From an uncultured Acetatifactor sp. (GTDB taxonomy: Bacteria; Bacillota; Clostridia; Lachnospirales; Lachnospiraceae), in contig CALWSL010000004.1 of the NCBI GenBank assembly GCA_944384205.1, forward strand, positions 62,001 through 126,000: a stretch of DNA of 64,000 nucleotides. Reading direction: 5' to 3'. How positions within the stretch are numbered: the first letter of the stretch is position 1; every line of letters begins with the position of its first letter. Positions 1 through 7,915 of this stretch are shown here, piece by piece. The notes under the pieces are model-generated. The model was not told where the DNA came from. It worked only from the letters and a program-made list of their open reading frames with translations, and ran no database searches. The position numbers and the translations under genes are program-made.

Positions 1-1
1 A

Positions 2-871
2 GAGAATATTCACACACAGGAATCGATGGCAGCCCATACCACCTTTAAAGTGGGAGGGCTTGCCGACTGTTTGGTGGAGTTAGAGAACACAGAGCAGTTG
101 CAAAAAGTGCAGCATTACCTGAATCAAATAGAAATGCCCTATGTGGTATTGGGCAACGGCAGCAATGTGTTGGTCAGTGATGAAGGATATCGGGGAGTAG
201 TGCTTCAGATTGGAAATCGTATGAACCGCATCCTTGTGGAAGGAAATTATATGATTGCACAGGCGGGAGCGCTTTTGTCACAGGTGGCGCGAACCGCGAT
301 GGAACATGGCTTGACAGGAATGGAATTTGCTTCCGGTATTCCCGGAACTGTCGGCGGCGGCGTTGTCATGAATGCGGGAGCATACGGCGGCGAGATGAGC
401 CGGATCGTAACAAAGGTCACGGTAGTGAATTCCGAAGGGGAAATTCTGGAGCTGAGCAATGAGACCATGGAATTTGGTTATCGTCACAGTATAATCAAGA
501 GTCAGCCTTTTGTTGTGACAGAAGTGTCATTTGAGCTTGCGCCGGGGAATCCTGAGACCATCAGGGCAACTATGGATGAACTGGCAGCAAAACGCAGGGA
601 GAAACAGCCTTTGGAATACCCCAGTGCAGGAAGTACCTTTAAACGTCCGGAGGGGCATTTTGCAGGAGAACTGATTATGAAAGCGGGGTTGAGAGGCTTT
701 CAGATAGGCGGAGCAAGAGTGTCCGATAAGCATTGCGGATTTGTCATCAATACCGGAGACGCAACGGCAGCGGATGTGAGAAATCTGATTCGTGAGATTC
801 AGGCAAGAGTGAAAGAGAAATTTCAGGTAGATTTGGAGCCGGAAGTAATTTTTCTGGGTAAATTTTCCTGA
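2..871 (+). CDS. murB: UDP-N-acetylmuramate dehydrogenase MurB (5' end outside window)
   Basis: MurB reduces UDP-GlcNAc-enolpyruvate to UDP-MurNAc with NADPH and FAD in the cytoplasm, an early step of peptidoglycan synthesis. The reading frame is open from base 2 and reads ENIHTQESMAAHTTFKVGG; the HTTFKVGG motif that binds FAD is the usual MurB N-terminal signature and is normally preceded by 20-30 residues. The ATG at 26 is therefore internal and the true start lies upstream of the window. Further motifs are GNGSNVLVSDEGYRG, the FAD-binding ASGIPGTVGGGVVMNAGAYGG, and YPSAGSTFKRP with the catalytic serine. The protein ends with the usual LEPEVIFLG. rapZ and whiA follow, a typical clostridial order. 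Confidence 0.95.
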   Translation, partial: ENIHTQESMAAHTTFKVGGLADCLVELENTEQLQKVQHYLNQIEMPYVVLGNGSNVLVSDEGYRGVVLQIGNRMNRILVEGNYMIAQAGALLSQVARTAMEHGLTGMEFASGIPGTVGGGVVMNAGAYGGEMSRIVTKVTVVNSEGEILELSNETMEFGYRHSIIKSQPFVVTEVSFELAPGNPETIRATMDELAAKRREKQPLEYPSAGSTFKRPEGHFAGELIMKAGLRGFQIGGARVSDKHCGFVINTGDATAADVRNLIREIQARVKEKFQVDLEPEVIFLGKFS

Positions 872-956
872 TATATTAGGAAATACAGGTTTTATAATCA
901 GGGAATCGGGCGAAATGCTTTATAAAGCCGGATTCCTTCTGTGGGAATGAGGAAAA

Positions 957-1823
957 ATGAGATTTGTGATTGTAACCGGAATGAGCGGCGGCGGTAAAAG
1001 TACCGCCCAGAAAATGCTGGAAGATGCGGGTTTTTATTGTGTAGACAATCTTCCTGTTTCGCTCATAGAGAAGTTTGTAGAGCTGATTGCCATGCCGAAC
1101 AGTGAGATTACTAAGGTTGCGCTGGGGTTGGACGTGCGTGCGGATTCCTCTTTTGAGGATGCCACCAGAATATTGGAACAGCTTAAAGAAAAGGGCTATC
1201 AATTTGAAATTTTGTTTATGGATGCCAATGAAGCGGTGCTGATTAAACGCTATAAGGAAAGCAGGCGCGTACATCCGCTGGCAGAGGACGGCAGAATAGA
1301 AGAGGGCGTGCGCAGAGAGCGCAGAATATTACAAAATATTCGTAAAAATGCAGATTATGTGATTGACACCTCCAATTTGCTGACCAGAGAACTGAAAGCG
1401 GAGCTTGACCGTATTTTTATTAAGAATGAGGAATATAATAGTCTCATGGTTACTGTGATGAGCTTTGGCTTTAAGAACGGCATTCCCTCTGATGCGGATT
1501 TGGTATTTGATGTGCGATTCCTGCCCAATCCCTATTATATCGACGAGCTGAAGTCTATGACCGGTAATGATAAGCCTGTACGGGATTACGTTATGAAGGC
1601 GGAGGAGGCAGAAATTTTTCTGGAGAAACTGACGGACATGGTTGCTTTTCTGATTCCTAATTATGTCAAGGAGGGCAAATACCGGCTTGTGATTGCTATC
1701 GGCTGTACCGGAGGTCAACACAGAAGCGTGACTTTGGCAAATGAACTGTATGAGCGTATGCGGAATCAGGGCGGCTATGGGATGAAGCTGTATCACAGGG
1801 ACATCAGGGAGAGTACCCTTTAG
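957..1823 (+). CDS. rapZ: RNase adapter protein RapZ / YvcJ family nucleotide-binding protein
   Basis: This 288-residue protein belongs to the RapZ/YvcJ P-loop family. In Bacillus YvcJ binds and hydrolyses nucleotides; in enterobacteria RapZ controls glucosamine-6-phosphate synthase through small RNAs. A Walker A motif GMSGGGKS lies at residues 8-15 (most homologues have GLSGAGKS), and the C-terminal domain carries the family signature GCTGGQHRSV. The start ATG follows a weak purine-rich site (gaggaaaa). The gene sits between murB and whiA. In Bacillus and many clostridia a yvcK gene lies between rapZ and whiA; here only 50 bases separate them. The family is clear; the physiological partner in this organism cannot be read from sequence. 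Confidence 0.93.
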   Translation: MRFVIVTGMSGGGKSTAQKMLEDAGFYCVDNLPVSLIEKFVELIAMPNSEITKVALGLDVRADSSFEDATRILEQLKEKGYQFEILFMDANEAVLIKRYKESRRVHPLAEDGRIEEGVRRERRILQNIRKNADYVIDTSNLLTRELKAELDRIFIKNEEYNSLMVTVMSFGFKNGIPSDADLVFDVRFLPNPYYIDELKSMTGNDKPVRDYVMKAEEAEIFLEKLTDMVAFLIPNYVKEGKYRLVIAIGCTGGQHRSVTLANELYERMRNQGGYGMKLYHRDIRESTL

Positions 1824-1873
1824 AACGGATAGAGGGTAGTAAGCGCTAAGAGATAGAAAGGCAGGCTGACAAT

Positions 1874-2740
1874 ATGTCATTTTCAGGTAAAGTAAAAGAA
1901 GAGCTGACAAAGCATATCAGTCCTGCAAGGCATTGCCAGATTGCGGAATTAGCTGCAATCATGCACTTCTGCGGGCAATATGGCTGTGATAAGGATGGCA
2001 GGTATACCATAGGATTTCAGACAGAAAATGAAGCTGTAATCACAAAAGGCTTTACATTATTGAAAAAAACATTTAATATAGATGTTGATGGTTTTATAAC
2101 CGAAGAGCAGATGGCAGGTTTTTTATCCAAAATAGGAAATTTGGACGAGCCGGTCAGTGGACTTTTGCTTAAAAATTCCTGTTGTCAGCGGGCTTTTTTG
2201 CGAGGAGCGTTTTTGAGCGTCGGTTCCATGAGCGACCCCCAAAAAGGGTATCATCTGGAATTTGTATGTACCGAAGAGGAAAAGGCGGAGCAGTTGCGCG
2301 GTGTCATGCAGGGCTTTGGACTGGACGCCAAAATTGTACTTCGTAAGAAATATCATGTTGTGTATCTCAAGGAGGGTTCCTGCATCGTAGATTTGTTAAA
2401 TATCTGTGAGGCGCATAAAGCGCTGATGGATTTTGAAAATCTGCGTATAATTAAGGAAATGAGGAATTCTGTCAATAGACGGGTGAATTGTGAGACTGCC
2501 AATATTACAAAAACCGTAAATGCCGCGGCAAGGCAGATTGAGGATATTGAGTATCTGAGAGATCATTATGGATTTCAGAATCTTCCTGAGAATTTGCGGC
2601 AGATTGCAGAGGTTCGTCTGGACAACCCGGATGCACCGCTGAAGGAGCTTGGAAGCTATCTGAATCCGCCGGTGGGGAAATCCGGCGTGAACCATAGATT
2701 AAGGCGGATTAGCGAACTGGCAGATAGAATAAGAACCTGA
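1874..2740 (+). CDS. whiA: DNA-binding protein WhiA
   Basis: WhiA is a conserved Gram-positive protein with an N-terminal LAGLIDADG homing-endonuclease-like fold and a C-terminal helix-turn-helix. In Streptomyces it controls sporulation septation; in Bacillus it affects division and chromosome segregation. Evidence: N-terminus MSFSGKVKEELTKHI, the RAFLRGAFLSVGSMSDP segment typical of the endonuclease-like domain, and a C-terminal HTH region LKELGSYLNPPVGKSGVNHR. At 288 residues it is slightly shorter than the roughly 310 of Bacillus WhiA, but both ends align with the family. It is in an apparent operon with rapZ upstream and the Crh-like HPr 15 bases downstream. Confidence 0.93.
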   Translation: MSFSGKVKEELTKHISPARHCQIAELAAIMHFCGQYGCDKDGRYTIGFQTENEAVITKGFTLLKKTFNIDVDGFITEEQMAGFLSKIGNLDEPVSGLLLKNSCCQRAFLRGAFLSVGSMSDPQKGYHLEFVCTEEEKAEQLRGVMQGFGLDAKIVLRKKYHVVYLKEGSCIVDLLNICEAHKALMDFENLRIIKEMRNSVNRRVNCETANITKTVNAAARQIEDIEYLRDHYGFQNLPENLRQIAEVRLDNPDAPLKELGSYLNPPVGKSGVNHRLRRISELADRIRT

Positions 2741-2755
2741 AAGAGGAGGAAAAAT

Positions 2756-3016
2756 ATGACAAGCAGGAGTATCCAAATCAAATTGGAAAACGGTCTTGAG
2801 GCAAGACCTGTAGCACTGTTGGTACAGGAGGCAAGTAAGTATGAAAGTACCATTTACATTCAGTCCGGTGAAAAAAAGGTCAATGCCAAAAGTATTATGG
2901 GGATGATGAGTCTCGGGCTTGCTAACGGCGAAGCATTGGCGGTAACAGCAGAAGGCGCTGATGAGCAGGCGGCAGTGGACAACATCGAAAAATTCCTGAG
3001 CGCTCAGGAACAATAG
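2756..3016 (+). CDS. Crh-like HPr paralogue lacking the phospho-histidine
   Basis: An 86-residue HPr-fold protein. Normal HPr carries His15 (GIHARP), phosphorylated by enzyme I for sugar transport. Here the site reads GLEARP, so residue 15 is Glu and phospho-relay through His15 is impossible. The regulatory serine is kept: Ser46 in NAKSIMGMMSLG, the site of HPr kinase. This is the pattern of Bacillus Crh (Gln15), a co-effector of CcpA in carbon catabolite repression, and the neighbourhood rapZ-whiA-crh is also that of Bacillus. A strong ribosome site (gaggagg) precedes the ATG. The role as a catabolite co-repressor is inferred from residues and synteny; it could have another regulatory target. 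Confidence 0.9.
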   Translation: MTSRSIQIKLENGLEARPVALLVQEASKYESTIYIQSGEKKVNAKSIMGMMSLGLANGEALAVTAEGADEQAAVDNIEKFLSAQEQ

Positions 3017-3130
3017 GAAACAGGAAAATATATTTGCTTTTCCGGAAAAGTATGATATATTTTGAAAAGAGAAAAACAGTGCAACAAAAGCGCTGCTATT
3101 TACAACAAATATATAATGGAGGTATCTGAA

Positions 3131-3994
3131 ATGTTAGTTTCTGCAACAGAAATGCTTAAAAAAGCAAAAGCAGGCCACTATGCAGTTGGTCAGTTCAATA
3201 TCAATAACTTAGAGTGGACAAAGTCCATTCTTTTAACCGCAAAAGAATGCAAGTCTCCCGTTATCCTTGGCGTATCCGAGGGAGCAGGCAAATACATGGG
3301 CGGCTATCACGCAGTAGTGGGCATGGTGAATGGTCTTCTTAAGGATCTGGACATCGATGTTCCGGTAGCGCTTCATTTGGATCATGGCAGTTTTGAGGGC
3401 TGCTATAAATGTATTGAAGCCGGTTTTTCATCTATTATGTTTGACGGCTCCCACTATCCCATTGAAGAGAACGTTGCAAAAACTACGGAGTTAGTTGCTG
3501 CAGCTCATGGCAAGGGAATGTCTATCGAGGCAGAGGTTGGCTCCATCGGCGGCGAGGAAGACGGCGTTATTGGTGCAGGCGAGTGTGCTGATCCCAAGGA
3601 ATGTAAGGCAATCGCTGACCTTGGAGTAGATTTTCTTGCAGCAGGTATCGGTAATATTCATGGTAAATATCCTGAAAACTGGAAAGGCTTAAGCTTTGAA
3701 ACGTTGGATGCTGTACAGAAAGAGACAGGAGAGCTTCCTCTGGTTCTTCATGGCGGTACAGGAATCCCTGCTGACATGATTAAGAAAGCTATCAGTCTTG
3801 GCGTGGCTAAGATTAACGTGAATACGGAGTGCCAGCTTGCATTTGCTGAGGCTACCCGTAAATATATCGAAGCAGGTAAGGACTTGGAAGGCAAAGGTTT
3901 TGATCCTCGTAAGCTTTTGGCTCCCGGCGCAGAAGCTATCAAGGCTACCGTGAAAGAGAAGATGGAATTGTTCGGATCTGTTGGAAAAGCCTGA
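3131..3994 (+). CDS. fba: Class II fructose-1,6-bisphosphate aldolase
   Basis: Cytoplasmic zinc-dependent aldolase of glycolysis and gluconeogenesis that cleaves fructose-1,6-bisphosphate to DHAP and glyceraldehyde-3-phosphate. The 287-residue protein has HLDHGSFEGC with metal-binding His, FDGSHYPIEENV, the glycine-rich IEAEVGSIGGEEDG, and phosphate-binding LVLHGGTGIP and KINVNTECQLAF segments typical of class IIB enzymes. The reading frame is open from 3062, but the start at 3131 is chosen because it has a GGAGG site (3118-3122) and gives the usual N-terminus MLVSATEMLKKAKAGHYAVG. The gene ends just before a strong terminator. Confidence 0.96.
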   Translation: MLVSATEMLKKAKAGHYAVGQFNINNLEWTKSILLTAKECKSPVILGVSEGAGKYMGGYHAVVGMVNGLLKDLDIDVPVALHLDHGSFEGCYKCIEAGFSSIMFDGSHYPIEENVAKTTELVAAAHGKGMSIEAEVGSIGGEEDGVIGAGECADPKECKAIADLGVDFLAAGIGNIHGKYPENWKGLSFETLDAVQKETGELPLVLHGGTGIPADMIKKAISLGVAKINVNTECQLAFAEATRKYIEAGKDLEGKGFDPRKLLAPGAEAIKATVKEKMELFGSVGKA

Positions 3995-4035
3995 ATATCT
4001 GATTTTTTCTGAATAAAAAAGCCTGAAAAGGGAGG

Positions 4036-4067
4036 ATGCCAAGGAACAGGGTTCCTTGGCATTTATT
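4036..4067 (+). terminator. Rho-independent terminator after fba
   Basis: A perfect 12-bp stem (4036-4047 with 4051-4062) closes a 3-base loop and is followed by tttatt. It ends the murB-to-fba block. Confidence 0.85.
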
Positions 4068-4204
4068 ATGAAAAAGTTATTTATTAAACAATTAACTGTT
4101 ATTAGCTGTTTTATTGTTTCTATGATTTAAGTATAGGGGAAAGAAATGTCTAAACGATGTTGTGCAAATAAAAAAATCTTGAATGAATTATGAACAAAAT
4201 ATGA

Positions 4205-4230
4205 ACGGGCGGCACCCTAATGCCACCCGT
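4205..4230 (-). terminator. Probable terminator of the cyclophilin gene
   Basis: A 10-bp stem (4205-4214 with 4221-4230) with a 6-base loop; its one C-A mismatch on the + strand becomes a G-T wobble on the - strand, favouring - strand function. The downstream T-rich stretch on the - strand is interrupted, so strength is uncertain. Confidence 0.5.
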
Positions 4231-4248
4231 ACTTGTCAAAAAATATAT

Positions 4249-4776
4249 TTATTCAGATACTTTCTCAGGTTCGGGATAATCCACACCGAAAGTATCTACT
4301 ACAACCGTTTCCATAATCTGCGGCTCCAGAGGACGATCATTGTAATCTGTTGCAGTTTCCGCAATTTTGTTTACCACATCCATGCCCTCAATTACTTTGC
4401 CGAATGCTGCATAGCCGCCGTCCAGATGGGGAGAATTCTTGTGCATAATGAAAAACTGGCTTCCTGCGGAATCGGGGTGCATTGCTCTCGCCATGGATAA
4501 AACGCCCTCGGTATGTTTCAGGTTGTTTTCCACACCGTTCTGTGCAAATTCTCCCTTGATGGAATAACCGGGACCGCCCATTCCTGTGCCGTCGGGACAA
4601 CCGCCCTGAATCATAAAACCGCGGATAACACGGTGGAAAATCAGTCCGTCATAGAAATTGTGTTTTACAAGACTGATAAAGTTGTTTACGGAGATAGGCG
4701 CCACATCGGGATACAGCTCTAATTTGATTACATCTCCGCCCTTCATTGTAATTGTAACAACGGGATTCTGTGCCAT
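4249..4776 (-). CDS. Cyclophilin-type peptidyl-prolyl cis-trans isomerase
   Basis: A 175-residue single-domain cytoplasmic cyclophilin that catalyses proline isomerisation during protein folding. No signal peptide is present. The active-site block FHRVIRGFMIQGGCPDGTG contains the catalytic Arg, and GSQFFIMHKNSPHLDGGYAAFGKV holds the conserved Gln, Phe and His residues of the binding pocket. This is the only - strand housekeeping gene in the first 30 kb; it is monocistronic and diverges from the GNAT gene at 4870. Confidence 0.95.
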   Translation of the reverse strand: MAQNPVVTITMKGGDVIKLELYPDVAPISVNNFISLVKHNFYDGLIFHRVIRGFMIQGGCPDGTGMGGPGYSIKGEFAQNGVENNLKHTEGVLSMARAMHPDSAGSQFFIMHKNSPHLDGGYAAFGKVIEGMDVVNKIAETATDYNDRPLEPQIMETVVVDTFGVDYPEPEKVSE

Positions 4777-4869
4777 AATATTATCTACCTTTCTATTCCT
4801 GTATCGTGTATAATCAACAATATAATATCTTAAAATTGGGTTTACGTAAAGGGTAAAGTGTGAAAAGGA

Positions 4870-5697
4870 ATGACCTATAAAGTAAAAGAAGTAATTCTGA
4901 TATTAAAATCAGGCGCGGCGGCTCCGTATGTTATGCCTCTTATAAAAAAGTTAGAGAAAAAGGGGATTTCCGCACAGATTCTTTCGTCGGAGGATGCTCC
5001 GGCTAAGAAGGAAGCGCTTTATATTACCGATTGCGGAAGGACGGCGGCAGCATTACAGAAACGGGGACTTCCGGTGCTTGGATTTTTATATGAAGATGCA
5101 GAGCGGTTTCCGGAAATTGAATATGTCGTGGAATGCCTCGAAAATGTGGATGTGGACTATCTGGACAGAGTATACAGACGGTATCGGGATATTCCGTGGG
5201 ATATTTTGGAGACAGAGCGCTGTATGATAAGAGAGACTACCGTAGCGGATGTAGACAGCTTCTTTCAGATTTATTGTCATCCTGATATTACAAAATATAC
5301 AGAAAGACTTTCTGCCACAAAGGAGCAGGAAGCAGCGTATATCAGAGAATATATTGATAAAGTATATCGTTATTTTGAATTTGGCGTGTGGACAATCCTG
5401 TGGAAAGAAACCGGCGAAGTGATTGGGCGGGCGGGGTTCAGCGTCAGGGAGGGTTATAATCTTCCCGAACTGGGTTATGTGATTGGCGTGCCCTGGCAGG
5501 GCAAAGGTATCGCTTATGAAATATGCGGCGCCATACTGCAATACGGCAGGGAAGAGTATGAATTTGACCGCGTACAGACCCTTGTATTGCCAGAAAATCT
5601 TCCCTCCCTCATGCTCTGCCGCAAGCTTGGCTTTACGGCGAAAGAGCGGGTGAATGAGAATTTGCAGGAATATATTTTGTTGGAAAAGGCTCTGTAG
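4870..5697 (+). CDS. GNAT family N-acetyltransferase with an extra N-terminal domain
   Basis: The C-terminal part (about residues 117-275) is a RimJ/RimL-like GNAT domain: it begins ETERCMIRETTVADVDSFF, has the acetyl-CoA loop region VIGVPWQGKGIAYE (the Q-x-x-G-x-A/G motif) and ends with NLPSLMLCRKLGF. It should transfer an acetyl group from acetyl-CoA to an unknown amine. The first ~110 residues form an additional alpha/beta domain with ILSSEDAPAKKEALYITDCG and LPVLGFLYED, resembling a degenerate HAD/Rossmann-like fold; no catalytic residues can be assigned there. The ATG lacks a strong ribosome site (gaaaagga). Substrate unknown. Confidence 0.8.
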   Translation: MTYKVKEVILILKSGAAAPYVMPLIKKLEKKGISAQILSSEDAPAKKEALYITDCGRTAAALQKRGLPVLGFLYEDAERFPEIEYVVECLENVDVDYLDRVYRRYRDIPWDILETERCMIRETTVADVDSFFQIYCHPDITKYTERLSATKEQEAAYIREYIDKVYRYFEFGVWTILWKETGEVIGRAGFSVREGYNLPELGYVIGVPWQGKGIAYEICGAILQYGREEYEFDRVQTLVLPENLPSLMLCRKLGFTAKERVNENLQEYILLEKAL

Positions 5698-5745
5698 TCG
5701 TTGAGGTAAAATTTTATAAAATTTAGAAAAATTTTAAAATTACAG

Positions 5746-5774
5746 TTGACACTTCATTCTCAAGGTGCTATACT
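5746..5774 (+). promoter_or_regulatory. Sigma-A-type promoter of the amtB-PII gene
   Basis: TTGACA at 5746-5751 and TATACT at 5769-5774 are separated by exactly 17 bases, with an AT-rich upstream element. Transcription should begin near 5781, giving a leader of about 230 bases before the ammonium transporter. Confidence 0.85.
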
Positions 5775-5788
5775 CCCTTACATAAAGC

Positions 5789-5980
5789 AAAGGCGCTATG
5801 GAGAAATCCGTAGTGCCTTTATTTTTATCCGGTGAAGACTAGCGCGCGTAACCGGATAAAAAAATAAGGCAGATATAGTGGAAGGCTGTATATTTACACT
5901 GTATATATACAGTAGTATCTGCATAAGATGCGATGCGATGGGGCTTCGAAATGGAAAGGGTCCGTGTATCGCATTTTTTT
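5789..5980 (+). promoter_or_regulatory. Multi-hairpin leader of amtB-PII ending in a terminator-like hairpin
   Basis: This fills most of the 312-base gap before the transporter. Four helices are visible: 5789-5802/5807-5820 (14 bp, GAAA loop, then a T-rich stretch); 5825-5833/5851-5859 (9 bp); 5869-5875/5916-5922 (7 bp, containing a small ctgta/tacag hairpin); and 5928-5934/5968-5974 directly followed by T7 (5974-5980), which looks like an intrinsic terminator 30 bases before the start codon. A terminator between promoter and gene suggests regulated antitermination. ANTAR-domain regulators are known to act this way on nitrogen genes of Firmicutes; that assignment is inference. Confidence 0.6.
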
Positions 5981-6009
5981 ATTAAAAATTATTTGAGGAG
6001 GACAAAGTT

Positions 6010-7755
6010 ATGACGGATGAAATTTTAAGCGCTGTAAGAGGCGAAGTATTCGGTGTCTGGTTCCTGATTGGTGTCGCATTTGTATTCTGGATGCAGGCTG
6101 GGTTCGCAATGGTGGAGGCTGGTTTTACCAGAGCAAAAAATGCAGGCAATATTCTGATGAAGAATCTGATGGATTTCTGTATTGGTACTGTCGTATTTAT
6201 TCTGATTGGTTTTGGTCTTTTACTTGGTGAGGATTTGTTCGGACTTATCGGAAAACCCGGATTTGATATCTTCACTGCTTATGAAAGCTTTGACTGGTCC
6301 AGCTTTGTATTTAACCTGGTATTCTGCGCCACTACTGCAACAATCGTTTCCGGTGCGATGGCAGAGAGAACAAAGTTTTTATCCTACTGTGTTTACTCCG
6401 CAGTGATTTCCGCTTTGATTTACCCGATTGAAGCACACTGGATTTGGGGCGGCGGCTGGTTATCACAGCTTGGTTTCCATGATTTTGCAGGTTCCTGTGC
6501 AATTCACATGGTTGGCGGTATTTCCGCATTAATCGGCGCAAAAATATTAGGTCCCCGTATTGGTAAATTTGAAAAAGATAAGAGTGGAAAGATTGTAAAA
6601 GTAAATGCTTTCCCCGGACATAATCTCCCTATCGGCTGTCTCGGTGTATTTATTTTGTGGATGGGCTGGTATGGATTCAACGGTGCTGCCGCAACAAGTG
6701 TAGAGCAGTTAGGTTCCATCTTTTTAACAACAACGGTTGCGCCTGCAGTAGCTACTGTAGTATGTATGATATTTACTTGGATTAAATATGGAAAACCTGA
6801 TGTTTCCATGTGTCTCAACGCATCTTTAGCAGGTTGTGTGGCAATTACTGCGGGCTGTGATGTAACGGATTGTCTGGGTGCTGCAATAATCGGCGCTGTA
6901 GCAGGTTTGCTGGTAGTATTTGGCGTATGGCTCTTAGATTACAAATTACATATTGATGATCCGGTAGGTGCTGTGGCAGTTCACTGCGTAAACGGTATCT
7001 GGGGTACGATTGCAGTTGGTTTATTTGCAACCTCCAAAGCGCCTGAAAGCACCATTGACGGTCTTTTTTACGGCGGCGGATTTAAGCAGTTAGGTCTTCA
7101 GTTGTTAGGCTTTGCAACCGTTGCAGCATGGACTGTAGTGACTATTACTATTGCATTCCTCATTATTAAAGCAACAATAGGGCTTCGTGTAAGCGAGGAA
7201 GAGGAAATTGTGGGTCTGGATTCCACCGAGCATGGTCTTGCATCTGCGTATTCGGGCTTCAGTATCATGGATGTATCCGGTACCATGACGATGAGCGTAA
7301 ACGAAAATACCAGTCTGGGTGTCAGCGATTACGCACAGGCCTCCGAGACTATGAAGTCGGCATCTGTACAGGTTACGCAGGCTCCTGCGGTTGTTTCTAC
7401 CGGTATGTACAAGGTTGTTATTGTTGCTAAGTTATCCAGATATGATACTCTGAGAAAAGCCATGAATGACCTTGGCGTAACCGGTATGACGGTAACACAG
7501 GTTATGGGTTGTGGCGTGCAGAAAGGTGCAGGAGAGATGTACCGTGGTGTAGAAATGGATGCAACCCTGCTGCCTAAGGTAAAGGTTGAAGTAGTTGTCA
7601 GCAAGATTCCTGTAGAATCTGTGATTGAGGCGGCTAAGAAAGCATTGTATACCGGTCATATCGGTGACGGTAAGATTTTCGTATACAATGTTGATAAGGT
7701 AGTAAAGGTTCGTACCGGCGAAGAAGATTTTGCCGCTTTGCAGGACGTTGAATAA
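6010..7755 (+). CDS. amtB: Ammonium transporter AmtB fused to a PII signalling domain
   Basis: Residues 1-~400 form an Amt/Mep channel with about 11 membrane segments; the conserved pore histidines are in AIHMVGG and AVHCVNG, and FHDFAGS is present. After a ~60-residue hydrophilic linker, residues ~466-581 form a complete GlnK/PII domain (GMYKVVIVAKL, VTQVMGCGVQKG, TGHIGDGKIFV, VVKVRTGEE). PII normally is a separate trimer that plugs AmtB; here channel and plug are one chain. At the T-loop position of Tyr51, uridylylated in proteobacteria, the sequence is YRGVEM, so Met replaces Tyr and uridylylation there is impossible. Regulation by 2-oxoglutarate/ATP/ADP binding is inferred. A GAGGAGG site precedes the ATG. 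Confidence 0.95.
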   Translation: MTDEILSAVRGEVFGVWFLIGVAFVFWMQAGFAMVEAGFTRAKNAGNILMKNLMDFCIGTVVFILIGFGLLLGEDLFGLIGKPGFDIFTAYESFDWSSFVFNLVFCATTATIVSGAMAERTKFLSYCVYSAVISALIYPIEAHWIWGGGWLSQLGFHDFAGSCAIHMVGGISALIGAKILGPRIGKFEKDKSGKIVKVNAFPGHNLPIGCLGVFILWMGWYGFNGAAATSVEQLGSIFLTTTVAPAVATVVCMIFTWIKYGKPDVSMCLNASLAGCVAITAGCDVTDCLGAAIIGAVAGLLVVFGVWLLDYKLHIDDPVGAVAVHCVNGIWGTIAVGLFATSKAPESTIDGLFYGGGFKQLGLQLLGFATVAAWTVVTITIAFLIIKATIGLRVSEEEEIVGLDSTEHGLASAYSGFSIMDVSGTMTMSVNENTSLGVSDYAQASETMKSASVQVTQAPAVVSTGMYKVVIVAKLSRYDTLRKAMNDLGVTGMTVTQVMGCGVQKGAGEMYRGVEMDATLLPKVKVEVVVSKIPVESVIEAAKKALYTGHIGDGKIFVYNVDKVVKVRTGEEDFAALQDVE

Positions 7756-7817
7756 GCTTTTTACCTAATCCCTTAATTTGATAGATGTGCTTTGAGTGCT
7801 ATATTCATAAGAAGCAC

Positions 7818-7851
7818 AACCCCGGATGCTTCCACCATCCGGGGTTTTTTT
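7818..7851 (+). terminator. Rho-independent terminator after amtB-PII
   Basis: An ~11-bp GC-rich stem with a short loop is followed by seven T. It separates the nitrogen gene from the MATE-glycerol operon. Confidence 0.92.
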
Positions 7852-7915
7852 CCCTTGAAAAGCCGGAATGATAGTGTTACAATGCCCATAAATGCTATAG
7901 GCGGAGGGCAGAGTG

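Noticed and set aside
26-871. murB starting at ATG 26
   Set aside because: The frame is open to base 2 and the conserved HTTFKVGG motif would be only four residues from the start; the gene continues upstream of the window.
5789-5820. First amtB leader hairpin as a working terminator
   Set aside because: It begins only about ten bases after the predicted transcription start, too early for normal termination; it is better seen as a 5' stem-loop or regulator site.
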